Virus record (IMG/VR): IMGVR_UViG_3300024519_000011
Span: 1 to 26,707 of that record
DNA length: 26,707 nucleotides
Reading direction: 5' to 3' (one strand)
Source of the DNA: a virus
Below are positions 15,478-22,010 of the stretch, in pieces. A program made the translations under genes and the position numbers. Positions within the stretch are counted from its first letter, which is position 1, and every line of letters starts with the position of its first letter. The notes under the pieces are model-generated. The model was not told the DNA's origin. It made no database searches and saw nothing but the letters and a program-made list of their open reading frames with translations.

Positions 15478-16440
15478 ATGAGAGCAAGTAAAATAACTGA
15501 ACATGAAAATAAATTTGCCAGTGATTATGTTGATATTAATGGGACTAAGTTTAAGGTTAGTTCGATTGAATCTATTACAGGTGGTGATATTATTAAGATA
15601 AATCCCGGATATAGTTCATATTTCTATCCAGCTAAATATACCAAGACTAAAATCATACTACATAATACAGTTGGTGTATTGAGAAGTGACATAGCAGCGC
15701 TGTCAAAAAAAGATTGGCATGTAAGCGTTCCATACGTAATTGCACGAAATGGGACAATATATGAACTATTCGACCCAACTATGTGGTCATATCATTTAGG
15801 TAAAGGTGCTATCGGTGGTAATAAAACTAATAGTAAAAGCAGTGTGGCGATTGAGTTATCGTCATATGGGCCATTAAATCGTGTCAAAGATAATCTTGAA
15901 ACTATGTATTCAAATGTTACTTATGTAGACCGTAATGGAAATAATAAACAAACGGGACGTGATGTGTATTGTACAGTCCATGAACGTGAACAGTTTATTG
16001 AAGTTCCCGTACCGTATAGAGGTTATAGATATTTTACTGGCTATACAGATGCACAACTTAAATCACTCAATAGTTTAATTGACTATCTATGTGAACGATT
16101 TGATATACCTAAACAGATTTTAGATGAAAATATTCGATATGATTTATTTTCATCAAGTAAAGAAGCTCGTGAATATACGGGGATATGTTCACATGTTAAT
16201 TTTATTGGAAATGGTAAATGGGATATCGGTCCTGAAATGGATTGGGATTACTTATGTCCCAAAGATGAGCCAGTTATTATCGAATCTGAACCGGAAGTTA
16301 ATGAGATTGAAATTGAAGATATTAAAATTAAACCGGAAGTGTCTATTAAAGCAGAAAGTACAAAAGTTATACCAAAACCAACTAAGAGGTTTTCAGTAAT
16401 TACTTTTGTACTTAATTTATTAAAGAAGTATATTGTTTAG
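15478..16440 (+). CDS. Endolysin: N-acetylmuramoyl-L-alanine amidase (Amidase_2)
   Basis: A 320-residue enzyme that cleaves the amide bond between muramic acid and the stem peptide. The AGGAGG site directly upstream is strong. The Amidase_2 domain spans about residues 50-262. KIILHNTVG gives zinc ligand His62, DWHVSVPYVIARNG is the usual strand pair, and WSYHLGKG (His106) aligns with the HAG motif. SSVAIELSSYG gives Glu126, and CSHVNFIGNGKWDIGP gives His239 and Asp249, spaced ten apart as in AmpD. All metal ligands are intact. The C-terminal 60 residues are acidic then basic, with a final hydrophobic stretch (FSVITFVLNLLKKYIV) that may touch the membrane. There is no N-terminal signal peptide. 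It converges on a two-helix membrane protein gene. Confidence 0.9.
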   Translation: MRASKITEHENKFASDYVDINGTKFKVSSIESITGGDIIKINPGYSSYFYPAKYTKTKIILHNTVGVLRSDIAALSKKDWHVSVPYVIARNGTIYELFDPTMWSYHLGKGAIGGNKTNSKSSVAIELSSYGPLNRVKDNLETMYSNVTYVDRNGNNKQTGRDVYCTVHEREQFIEVPVPYRGYRYFTGYTDAQLKSLNSLIDYLCERFDIPKQILDENIRYDLFSSSKEAREYTGICSHVNFIGNGKWDIGPEMDWDYLCPKDEPVIIESEPEVNEIEIEDIKIKPEVSIKAESTKVIPKPTKRFSVITFVLNLLKKYIV

Positions 16441-16739
16441 TCTTCGGTTTCTTCTTCTTTATCTTTATCCATATACTCAGTAACTAGCGTGACATATTGC
16501 GCTAATTTATCAGCAGGTGGCTTATTATTACTCATCAATCCCATACATAGCATAGAGATAACAAACCACATTACAGTAGTCGTATCTAATATACCCAGTC
16601 TAAATCCTTCAATAATAGTCATAATAGTCGTAAGTGTATAACCAATAAAGCATATAGCCATAACGGTCATATGTTTTTTAATATCCTCACCTAACTCTTT
16701 AATTTCGGTGAATAATTTTATACGTTCACTATCATCCAT
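16437..16739 (-). CDS. Two-helix membrane protein, holin candidate
   Basis: A 100-residue protein with two predicted transmembrane helices, about residues 24-45 (MTVMAICFIGYTLTTIMTII) and 54-71 (TVMWFVISMLCMGLM). Charged N- and C-terminal tails flank them, and the C-terminus is highly acidic (KDKEEETED). The size, two helices and position next to the endolysin fit a class II holin or another lysis-related membrane protein. It is on the opposite strand, and its stop overlaps that of the endolysin in the shared TTAG. Ribosome binding is weak. It follows IF-1 by 42 bases, and a TATAAATA element lies upstream. An alternative is a membrane-bound host-takeover protein. Confidence 0.6.
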   Translation of the reverse strand: MDDSERIKLFTEIKELGEDIKKHMTVMAICFIGYTLTTIMTIIEGFRLGILDTTTVMWFVISMLCMGLMSNNKPPADKLAQYVTLVTEYMDKDKEEETED

Positions 16740-16781
16740 AATTCTAAGTACTCAGTTCTCGGTTCATTAGCGATATTCATG

Positions 16782-17000
16782 TTATTTATACCTAAATGTA
16801 ATTCGACCACGAGTCAAATCATATGGACATAATACAATCTCTACTTTATCATCCGGTAATATTTTAATATAATTCTTACGAATTTTACCTGAGATGTGAC
16901 ATAATACTATGAATCCATTATCTAATTTACATCGAAACATCGCACTAGGCAATGCTTCGGTGACGATACCATGTACGGTAATTCCATCTACTTTAGCCAT
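16782..17000 (-). CDS. infA: Translation initiation factor IF-1
   Basis: The protein has 72 residues, exactly the length of Escherichia coli IF-1, and aligns without gaps: [20 protein letters not shown], then [37 protein letters not shown] and FRYK. The OB-fold S1-like motif and the basic RKNYI helix region that touches the 30S A site and helix 44 are conserved. The Cys at positions 24 and 34 and near residue 58 differ from usual. IF-1 helps IF-2 and IF-3 select the initiator codon. A GGAG site eight bases upstream supports the ATG. It is preceded by both a sigma70-like element and TATAAATA. Phage-encoded IF-1 is uncommon; a role in redirecting host ribosomes is inferred. Confidence 0.93.
   Translation of the reverse strand: MAKVDGITVHGIVTEALPSAMFRCKLDNGFIVLCHISGKIRKNYIKILPDDKVEIVLCPYDLTRGRITFRYK
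16783..16790 (-). promoter_or_regulatory. TATAAATA element before the holin candidate
   Basis: Plus-strand TATTTATA reads TATAAATA on the minus strand, an exact match to the T4 late promoter core. It lies within the last codons of IF-1, 43 bases before the ATG at 16739. It could give late expression of the membrane protein separately from IF-1. Confidence 0.4.
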
Positions 17001-17022
17001 TAAGGGGCTCCTATTTTATCAT

Positions 17023-17050
17023 AATATAGAAATTATTTATATTCTGTCAG
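17023..17050 (-). promoter_or_regulatory. Composite promoter region of IF-1
   Basis: On the minus strand CTGACA (17045-17050) and TATATT (17023-17028) are 16 bases apart, the same geometry as the promoter at 15066-15093. A TATAAATA (17034-17041) lies between them, 33 bases from the start codon. IF-1 may thus be transcribed by host-type and late polymerase, as well as from the operon upstream. Confidence 0.45.
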
Positions 17051-17961
17051 TATGATGGAGTTATTTTAATTAGACCTTTAGTTGATTTTATATTCAAATC
17101 TGTAGGTTGTTGGTTTTTGTCTAATTCTCTGAAAGGTGACCTAGCAATTGATACATTTTGATAAATATCAACTTTTACTCGCCCAACATGACCATGTCCA
17201 CGTTTTAATTTTTTAGATAGTACTATTTCTTTCGTATCACGATTAAGTAGAACTTCTACAATATCACCTATTTCAAAGCCAGCCTTTTTAACATCAGCAA
17301 CTCTCACGTGATATCGACCTCGATTATCAAACAATTTTTTCGTAGTTACTGGGGTATCAATATTCAATAAGGTTGATGTATCAGGCATGGACTTAGTTGG
17401 TGTTATTTTAAACAGACGATGAGTTAATTGATATTGCATTCTTGAACCAAAATTACCACATAGCTTATTAATATAACGAGTTTCTTCCAACTTCATTAAT
17501 AACTTGTTAGTGGTGTAGTCTGTATGTCCTGTAAATTCTTTAACTTCTTTCCTAGTAAACTCTTTATCATGTAATTCACCAACCATTGAATGTAACTGAT
17601 TTGCAAATGTACGTAATTCGTCATTTAATTTAGGGGTTGTATTTAATGTAGTAATTGTATCGAGTACATTAGTCGAAGGTACTTTTGGTTGGATATCCAC
17701 TGTGCTAGGCATCAAGTCAGCTGAATCATACTCAGTTGCTGCTATATCGGCTGGATGGTAGACTGGTACAATAATTTCACATCCCATATCTTGAATAGTA
17801 CGAGTGTAGAAAATTGGATATCGATAATTTTTTACATATTCTGTGATTTTTTCATTAGAGAGCATACAGCCACGCTCTTGGGCTTCCGGTATAATATCAT
17901 ATACCGTAAATAACGCATTAGCCTGAATACATTCTTCGATTAGTTCATTCAATAATTTCAT
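17047..17961 (-). CDS. Putative DNA-binding regulator: winged helix plus AbrB-like domain
   Basis: A 304-residue protein. I chose the ATG at 17961, preceded by AGAGGA, rather than an upstream codon at 17997 that would extend into the previous gene; it still overlaps that gene by 17 bases. Residues about 130-180 resemble a winged helix (EFTRKEVKEFTG, then YTTNKLLMKLEETRYINKL). Residues 213-251 resemble a swapped-hairpin AbrB/SpoVT-like DNA-binding unit (NRGRYHVRVADVKKAGFEIG, DIVEVLLNRD, KEIVLSKK). The N-terminal 90 residues are helical. Together these suggest a transcriptional regulator, possibly a phage-specific switch factor. Both domain calls come from patterns and have not been tested by search. 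Confidence 0.6.
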   Translation of the reverse strand: MKLLNELIEECIQANALFTVYDIIPEAQERGCMLSNEKITEYVKNYRYPIFYTRTIQDMGCEIIVPVYHPADIAATEYDSADLMPSTVDIQPKVPSTNVLDTITTLNTTPKLNDELRTFANQLHSMVGELHDKEFTRKEVKEFTGHTDYTTNKLLMKLEETRYINKLCGNFGSRMQYQLTHRLFKITPTKSMPDTSTLLNIDTPVTTKKLFDNRGRYHVRVADVKKAGFEIGDIVEVLLNRDTKEIVLSKKLKRGHGHVGRVKVDIYQNVSIARSPFRELDKNQQPTDLNIKSTKGLIKITPSY

Positions 17962-18262
17962 TTTGTTCCTCTTTGAGTTTTTTAAGTAACTTATCAACGT
18001 GCTCTTTTAAATAAATAAACTCGCCATGAAAACAAAGTACTGTTTCATTTTGTATTAAAATAACTGGAAGATTACTGCTATGTCGAATGACTTCAATATA
18101 AGTATGCTCATTAAGTGATGTGATTCGCATTAGCTTATCATTATACACAAGTGCATCACCGGTATAACCCAGTAGTGAAATATTATCGTCAATACTTCCC
18201 TTAGATTTTAGAACATCAATTAAATCTAAAAGAAATTCTCGTTTTTCGACTGATAGAAGCAT
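17945..18262 (-). CDS. Unknown 105-residue protein
   Basis: No family recognised. The start at 18262 overlaps the stop codon of the DUF4326 gene as TAATG, so an upstream codon at 18322 is unlikely. The protein begins with a helix (SVEKREFLLDLIDVLKSKG) and continues with short strands (NISLLGYTGDALVYN, TSLNEHTYIEVI, VLCFHGEFIYL), then a C-terminal Lys/Glu helix. The fold is probably alpha/beta and soluble. The gene overlaps the regulator downstream by 17 bases, so it is a translationally coupled member of the operon that also encodes IF-1. Confidence 0.75.
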   Translation of the reverse strand: MLLSVEKREFLLDLIDVLKSKGSIDDNISLLGYTGDALVYNDKLMRITSLNEHTYIEVIRHSSNLPVILIQNETVLCFHGEFIYLKEHVDKLLKKLKEEQNEIIE

Positions 18263-18555
18263 TAAAAAATATCCTCGGCTGTATATTTCAATACAAGATT
18301 CTGTAAAATATCCCCATGACATTTCTTAGGTTTACAGTGACATCCCAATACTTTATCCTTAAGTTCATGTAAGGAATTAAATAAATCGGGACTGTCTTTA
18401 ACATATTGCTCATACATCGCAATACTTTCATTGCGAGTTGATACTTTATACTTTGCTAACGTACCATCATGATGGCTATATGGATTACCCCACTTAGAAG
18501 GTCTCCCAATATAGATATCATATCTGTCGTTATGCATGTTTACTATTTGACACAT
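18262..18555 (-). CDS. DUF4326 family protein
   Basis: A 97-residue protein with the family signature. Residues 14-25 read IYIGRPSKWGNP, and a helix with SIAMYEQYVKDSP follows. Residues 65-84 contain LKDKVLGCHCKPKKCHGDIL with Cys72, Cys74, Cys79 and His80, an apparent metal-binding CxC-CH set. The family is small, of unknown function, and common in phages and bacteria. No clear ribosome-binding site precedes the ATG at 18555; an alternative ATG at 18537 would still keep the core. A TATATT-like stretch lies upstream. It is the first protein gene after the tRNA on this strand and overlaps the next gene. Confidence 0.8.
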   Translation of the reverse strand: MCQIVNMHNDRYDIYIGRPSKWGNPYSHHDGTLAKYKVSTRNESIAMYEQYVKDSPDLFNSLHELKDKVLGCHCKPKKCHGDILQNLVLKYTAEDIF

Positions 18556-18599
18556 ACTTATAATATAGAATTATATGAGTCTAGTAAAAGTGAAATAAA

Positions 18600-18669
18600 C
18601 AGGATGTGAGGGAGTTGAACCCTCAAGTCACGCTTTTGGCGAGCGCTTAGTACGCCTATACGACACCCT
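18600..18669 (-). tRNA. tRNA-like gene, possibly tRNA-Trp(CCA), atypical
   Basis: On the minus strand the sequence starts AGGGTGT and ends ACATCCT, forming a full 7-bp acceptor stem (one G-T pair), then discriminator G. The T arm is canonical: GAGGG-TTCAACT-CCCTC. The anticodon arm is GCGCT-CGCCAAA-AGCGT, placing CCA at positions 34-36 with A37-A38; A1-U72 and G73 also fit tryptophan. Two features are abnormal: position 33 is G instead of U, and the D arm is short (GTA/TAC around a 6-base loop). No CCA end is encoded. A reading as Gly(GCC) would need an unpaired stem. It may be a diverged or decaying tRNA. Confidence 0.6.
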
Positions 18670-18674
18670 AAATT

Positions 18675-18818
18675 TTATTTGTATTTTAATGCAAGTTCAT
18701 ACTTAAGTTGCCAATAAGTAACTTGATTTTCTAATGAGCTAATTCTCATCGCATCAGTTATGACCATTGGCATATCAGGTGCATCACTCTTAGACATTTT
18801 TTTTTTTGGTTCATTCAT
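18675..18818 (-). CDS. Small 47-residue protein
   Basis: Starts at an ATG preceded by GGAGG with a 7-base spacing. The protein begins MNEPKKKMSKSDAPDMPM and ends in a helix (RISSLENQVTYWQLKYELAL), looking like a short coiled coil. No family recognised. An 11-base A run in the coding strand could allow slippage. It ends five bases before the tRNA on the same strand, so the two are probably co-transcribed. The good ribosome-binding site makes it likely to be real in spite of its size. Confidence 0.6.
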   Translation of the reverse strand: MNEPKKKMSKSDAPDMPMVITDAMRISSLENQVTYWQLKYELALKYK

Positions 18819-18880
18819 AGTATTGCCTCCAATGATAGCCTAAATTAAGCTAATTGTGTAAAGTTACTTAATTATTTTAG

Positions 18881-18932
18881 CCGGTTGCTGATAATATTAC
18901 TATAATTAATATTAAGGAAAACCGGAGGTCAC
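18881..18932 (+). promoter_or_regulatory. Sigma-gene leader: TATAAT inside a nested inverted repeat
   Basis: A perfect TATAAT (18901-18906) lies about 27 bases before the ATG. It is in the loop of AATATTA/TAATATT (18893-18899, 18907-18913), enclosed by CCGGTT/AACCGG (18881-18886, 18920-18925). The right outer arm runs into the GGAGG ribosome-binding site (18924-18928). No good -35 box is visible. It may be an operator around the promoter, or a structure controlling access to the ribosome-binding site. Confidence 0.4.
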
Positions 18933-19766
18933 ATGACTTCAACAAATACACCTGTGTATTCAGGTAGCAGTGAAGATGATTATGTAACTAAACTAATGTT
19001 ACATGAAGTGTCAAAAACTGCTGTAATTACCCGAGATGAAGAACAAGCTCTATTTAAAGAATATGAGACTGCATCAAATCGACGAAAGCAACAGATAAAA
19101 ACCAAGTTAGTTCAGTCAAACCTCAGATTTGTCCTTAAGATTGCACTGCAATATAAAGCAAAGATGTCAGTTGATGTAAATGAAGTAATGACTGAAGGTA
19201 AGATTGGGTTACTGAATGCAGTGGACCTATTTGATTGGCGTAAGGGAAATAAGTTTATTTCATTTGCAGTTTGGCAAATTAGATGTAGAATCAGTAAATA
19301 TCTTGAAGAACGTGACTTAATACGGTTACCGGCCCATCAGCGAGTTAAGCTTAACCGAGCTCGTAAAGAGATGGACTCTGAGGATTTCGATGATGATATT
19401 CAATATCTACATCGCATAGCCCAATCACATAGTTCACTTGATAGTCCAGTAGGTGATGAGGAAACTATATTAGGTGATTTAATTCATGATGAACATGCCG
19501 AAGATGCTGATATAAATTGCTTACTTAGAAGTATAAGAAACGTAACAAGAGATGTTCTTGAAACTGTTCTAAGTGATGATGAATATAAAGTCATTACACG
19601 GTTATTTGGGTTATGTGGTTATGAACAGATAACGTTACGTGAAACTAAAGAATTGATAGGTAAATCTCATGAACGAGTACGTCAACTAAGAGACCGTGCC
19701 TTAAAAAAACTATCTAAGCATAAAGATATCAAAGAATTCCGTTATTCACTTAAATATTTACTGTGA
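18933..19766 (+). CDS. Sigma-70 family RNA polymerase sigma factor
   Basis: A 277-residue protein that directs RNA polymerase to promoters. All main regions of a group 2/3 sigma factor are visible. Region 1.2 is about residues 14-46 (DDYVTKLMLHEV, DEEQALFKEYE). Region 2 is 58-127 (LVQSNLRFVLKIALQY, EVMTEGKIGLLNAVDLFDW, FISFAVWQIRCRISKYL, the -10-binding helix). A short region 3 starts near LIRLPAHQR. Region 4 is about 207-262 with a helix-turn-helix (ITLRETKELIGKSHERVRQL). T4 uses a reduced late sigma, gp55; this one keeps a region 4 and so could also bind a -35 box. GGAGG precedes the ATG. It may read the TATAAAC promoters seen here (inference). Confidence 0.9.
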   Translation: MTSTNTPVYSGSSEDDYVTKLMLHEVSKTAVITRDEEQALFKEYETASNRRKQQIKTKLVQSNLRFVLKIALQYKAKMSVDVNEVMTEGKIGLLNAVDLFDWRKGNKFISFAVWQIRCRISKYLEERDLIRLPAHQRVKLNRARKEMDSEDFDDDIQYLHRIAQSHSSLDSPVGDEETILGDLIHDEHAEDADINCLLRSIRNVTRDVLETVLSDDEYKVITRLFGLCGYEQITLRETKELIGKSHERVRQLRDRALKKLSKHKDIKEFRYSLKYLL

Positions 19767-19776
19767 AGTATGATGA

Positions 19777-20820
19777 ATGTTCAAATTCCTCAAAGATTTA
19801 TTTACAGTTGAAGGTCCTCATATACCCGATGGGTTAATTGATGATAAATTCAACTGCATTGAAACTAAAAAACGTAATTTAAATGTAGAAGAAGGAATTG
19901 ACGATGAGATATTTTATATTCATGAAATACCATCTCCATATCCGAGGACGCATATAATGCCAAGTAAATTAGAAACACCAGATAATATTAATACCAATCA
20001 AATCGAAATACTCGATGATAAGACTGGTAAAAAAATGATTTTGGATTCAGCTCAATTAGCTGAACGACAAGAGAAAATACCAGATGGTGTAAATGTACCC
20101 GGATTGGGTAAAATGGGCGGTAAGAAATCACAAGGCCGACAACAGGCTCGCCCACAAGGTCAATCACAGGGTCAGTCACAGGGTCAGTCACAGGGTCAAC
20201 CACAAGTTGCCACCAATCCCGGAAATCAATCCCCAATACCGCAACAAGGATATCCACAAACAGCTCCACAGCAGGGATACCCACAAGCGGCTCCACAACA
20301 AGGATATCCACAAACAGCTCCACAACAGGGATACCCACAAGCGGCTCCACAGCAGGGATATCCACAAGCGGCTCCACAGCAGGGATACCCACTAAATGAA
20401 TATGGTCAACAAGTACCTGTTCAGCAAGTGCCTGTTAATCAAGGAGCCGGTCAATATTTACCACCAAGTGAAATTGCCATGATTGAAGGTTCATATCATG
20501 TGTACATTGATTTACCGGGAGTTGCTAAAGATACTCTTAATGTAAGCTTTAATGCAGGTACATTGACGGTTAGTGGTGAAAGAGGTAGTAGTGTAGAGGT
20601 TTTAAGAAAAGGTATAAAGGGCCCTCGCGGACGCAAGGACCCAATATTATCTGAACACAATACAGTCCCACCATTTTTGGTTGGAAAGTTTGCATTTAAA
20701 TATCCGTTCCAAAGACTTATAGATGAGTCTAAGTTAGAAGCGAATATGGTCGATGGAGTATTACATGTAATGTTACCACATCGAGTAAAGGGTGAAGAAG
20801 TTTCAATTCCTATTATGTAG
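19777..20820 (+). CDS. Hsp20/alpha-crystallin protein with Gln-rich repeat linker
   Basis: A 347-residue protein, about twice a normal Hsp20 (about 140-160). Residues 1-110 are an unknown N-terminal domain. Residues 126-143 are QGQS repeats. Residues 155-208 are six tandem 9-residue units, PQQGYPQ(T/A)A. From about 232 comes the alpha-crystallin domain: [37 protein letters not shown], then [16 protein letters not shown], with an IPI (I-x-I) motif at the C-terminus (344-346). Small heat-shock proteins hold unfolded proteins, and some T4-like phages encode plain versions. The Q/G/Y/P tract resembles a phase-separating low-complexity region. The stop lies inside a terminator hairpin. It follows the sigma gene by ten bases. 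Confidence 0.85.
   Translation: MFKFLKDLFTVEGPHIPDGLIDDKFNCIETKKRNLNVEEGIDDEIFYIHEIPSPYPRTHIMPSKLETPDNINTNQIEILDDKTGKKMILDSAQLAERQEKIPDGVNVPGLGKMGGKKSQGRQQARPQGQSQGQSQGQSQGQPQVATNPGNQSPIPQQGYPQTAPQQGYPQAAPQQGYPQTAPQQGYPQAAPQQGYPQAAPQQGYPLNEYGQQVPVQQVPVNQGAGQYLPPSEIAMIEGSYHVYIDLPGVAKDTLNVSFNAGTLTVSGERGSSVEVLRKGIKGPRGRKDPILSEHNTVPPFLVGKFAFKYPFQRLIDESKLEANMVDGVLHVMLPHRVKGEEVSIPIM
20155..20199 (+). repeat. 12-bp tandem repeats coding for QGQS
   Basis: The units run CAAGGTCAATCA, then CAGGGTCAGTCA twice, ending CAGGGTCAA. They encode three QGQS units plus QGQ in the Hsp20-repeat gene. The near-identity suggests slippage expansion. Confidence 0.85.
20239..20400 (+). repeat. Six 27-bp tandem repeats coding for PQQGYPQ(T/A)A
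   Basis: Six in-frame 27-base units; ACAGCT and GCGGCT alternate for the final two codons of each, and the last unit diverges. The pattern alternates T-A and A-A units, suggesting duplication of a two-unit block. Confidence 0.9.
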
Positions 20821-20835
20821 GAATTATCTTTTTTT
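20805..20835 (+). terminator. Rho-independent terminator overlapping the Hsp20 stop
   Basis: AATTCCTA (20805-20812), loop TTATG, TAGGAATT (20818-20825), then ATCTTTTTTT. The TAG stop codon at 20818-20820 is the first part of the right arm. It ends the sigma-Hsp20 transcript; the 3' ends of the converging gene lie inside the T tract. Confidence 0.75.
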
Positions 20836-21168
20836 CTTACCACATCCACAGCCACCTCGAGTGGCTTTTTTTAATACAGTACGGACAGCAGAGGCGGTAT
20901 AATAAACAGCCTTTAATGCTGAAGTTCTGTATTTCTGTGGTAATAACCAAAAGAATTGGTTTACTTCACTGAAGTCTTTTGTTAATGCATCAATCGCTGG
21001 TGCACCTTCAAACATGACACCGTCTGCGTCAATATAACGAAATTCATCTAGACCACTTCCATTTGGGACATAATCTAGTTCATCTTCAGATATTTTTTTC
21101 TTTAGAATACGAATATAGTTAGCACATATCGGACAGCTATCATCGAAAATTAATTGGGGCTTAGCCAT
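20824..21168 (-). CDS. DCC family (DUF393) thiol-disulphide oxidoreductase-like protein
   Basis: A 114-residue protein. It begins with PQLIFDDSCPICANYIRIL; the family's DxxCPxC signature is present (Asp10, Cys12, Cys15). A second conserved segment follows, with a beta strand then FEGAPAIDALTKDF. The C-terminal 30 residues end in GGCGCGKKKR, an additional CxC and basic tail, possibly for metal binding or membrane or nucleic-acid contact. Family members are predicted thioredoxin-like oxidoreductases of unknown substrate. The ATG overlaps the previous gene by eight bases, so it is the last gene of a three-gene minus-strand operon. It converges on the Hsp20 gene with three bases between stop codons. 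Confidence 0.8.
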   Translation of the reverse strand: MAKPQLIFDDSCPICANYIRILKKKISEDELDYVPNGSGLDEFRYIDADGVMFEGAPAIDALTKDFSEVNQFFWLLPQKYRTSALKAVYYTASAVRTVLKKATRGGCGCGKKKR

Positions 21169-21460
21169 TTTGCTCTTCCTTTTTAAAGTTACTTATACCT
21201 TCCACAATGGAAGTTTTATTGATTAAATGACCCTCTTTGTGGAGAAGGTTATTCACAAAATTAGTTGCATTACTTTCATTGAGATTACTAAAACTACAGA
21301 ACCATTCTTTATCTAGTCCTTGCAGTCCGTAGGTATCCTCATTCTCAAAAACATAATGAATGAAATCAGACACATGTACGGGGTCAGCCGATTTCAGTAC
21401 AGGTTCAGCAACCCCATAGATTGCTTCAAGCTGGCTCAAGTGCTTATTGAAACGTGACAT
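21161..21460 (-). CDS. Unknown 99-residue protein
   Basis: No family recognised. The ATG at 21460 overlaps the previous stop (TAATG) and is preceded by a GGGGTGG stretch; a GTG two codons upstream is a less likely start. The protein is alpha-helical and mildly acidic (RFNKHLSQLEAIYGVAEPVL, DFIHYVFENED), ending in a Lys/Glu helix. It overlaps both neighbours, so expression is coupled to the acidic protein upstream and the DCC protein downstream. Confidence 0.75.
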   Translation of the reverse strand: MSRFNKHLSQLEAIYGVAEPVLKSADPVHVSDFIHYVFENEDTYGLQGLDKEWFCSFSNLNESNATNFVNNLLHKEGHLINKTSIVEGISNFKKEEQNG

Positions 21461-21969
21461 TACCACCCCTTTTTGACTTTCAATCCATCCACATCGATTT
21501 CAACATCAGTTTGTGGTTTAGACATATCATGAATATGCTTTTCATTACTCCCGTAATTTTTACCAAACATTTCACCAAACATTTCACCTACTCTATCTTG
21601 TGGAGTAACTTTTTCATGTTTATTACCATCGGCAAATTCTTGTGCGAAGTTACATGATTCCTCATCTACACTCTCACCGCCTTGGAAAGCTTCAGTACGT
21701 GACATTTCTTTACCTAAATCTAATGTAGAACCCAAGCCCATTCCACCTAATTGAGGCTCAGTACTTTCTTCGTTATCATCAACTGAATTACCTGCGCTAC
21801 CAGAGGGTTTGAAATTTTCATCCCCTAACTTAATAACTGAAACATTATCAAGCTCTGCTTGTTGTTCGTCAGTGTATTCATCTTCAGATGGAATCATCTC
21901 AGATTCCATCAATTTTTTACCTGCATCTCGTAATTCATCAATACGAGCGAAATATCCAAATCCGTGCAT
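21460..21969 (-). CDS. Unknown acidic protein (169 residues)
   Basis: No family recognised. The N-terminus MHGFGYFARIDELRDAG is amphipathic. The rest is rich in Asp/Glu/Ser/Gly and probably disordered, with a duplicated-looking GEMFGEMFG near residue 129 and a conserved-looking C-terminal strand (DVEIDVDGLKVKKGW). It is first in a three-gene operon, with a TATAAACT element 30 bases upstream and a GGAG site before the ATG. Its promoter lies just beyond the end of the terminase gene. It might be a terminase- or head-associated accessory protein because of this position, but nothing else supports that. Confidence 0.75.
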   Translation of the reverse strand: MHGFGYFARIDELRDAGKKLMESEMIPSEDEYTDEQQAELDNVSVIKLGDENFKPSGSAGNSVDDNEESTEPQLGGMGLGSTLDLGKEMSRTEAFQGGESVDEESCNFAQEFADGNKHEKVTPQDRVGEMFGEMFGKNYGSNEKHIHDMSKPQTDVEIDVDGLKVKKGW

Positions 21970-21998
21970 AATTACACTCCATTTAAGTTCTTTTCAAT

Positions 21999-22006
21999 AG
22001 TTTATA
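21999..22006 (-). promoter_or_regulatory. Late-type promoter TATAAACT
   Basis: AGTTTATA on the plus strand reads TATAAACT on the minus strand, 30 bases before the ATG at 21969 and five bases beyond the terminase stop. Sequence and distance match the other elements of this class. Confidence 0.6.
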
Positions 22007-22010
22007 CAAA

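Noticed and set aside
18600-18669. tRNA-Gly with anticodon GCC
   Set aside because: It would need unpaired bases in the anticodon stem; A1-U72 and G73 and the paired stem fit CCA (Trp) better.
19988-20395. Long open frames on both strands over the Hsp20 repeat tract
   Set aside because: They are shadows of the 27-base and 12-base tandem repeats, which stay open in several frames; the Hsp20 frame has the domain, the start and the terminator.
20239-20400. Possible CRISPR array
   Set aside because: The units are contiguous 27-base coding repeats without spacers and lie in frame within a gene.
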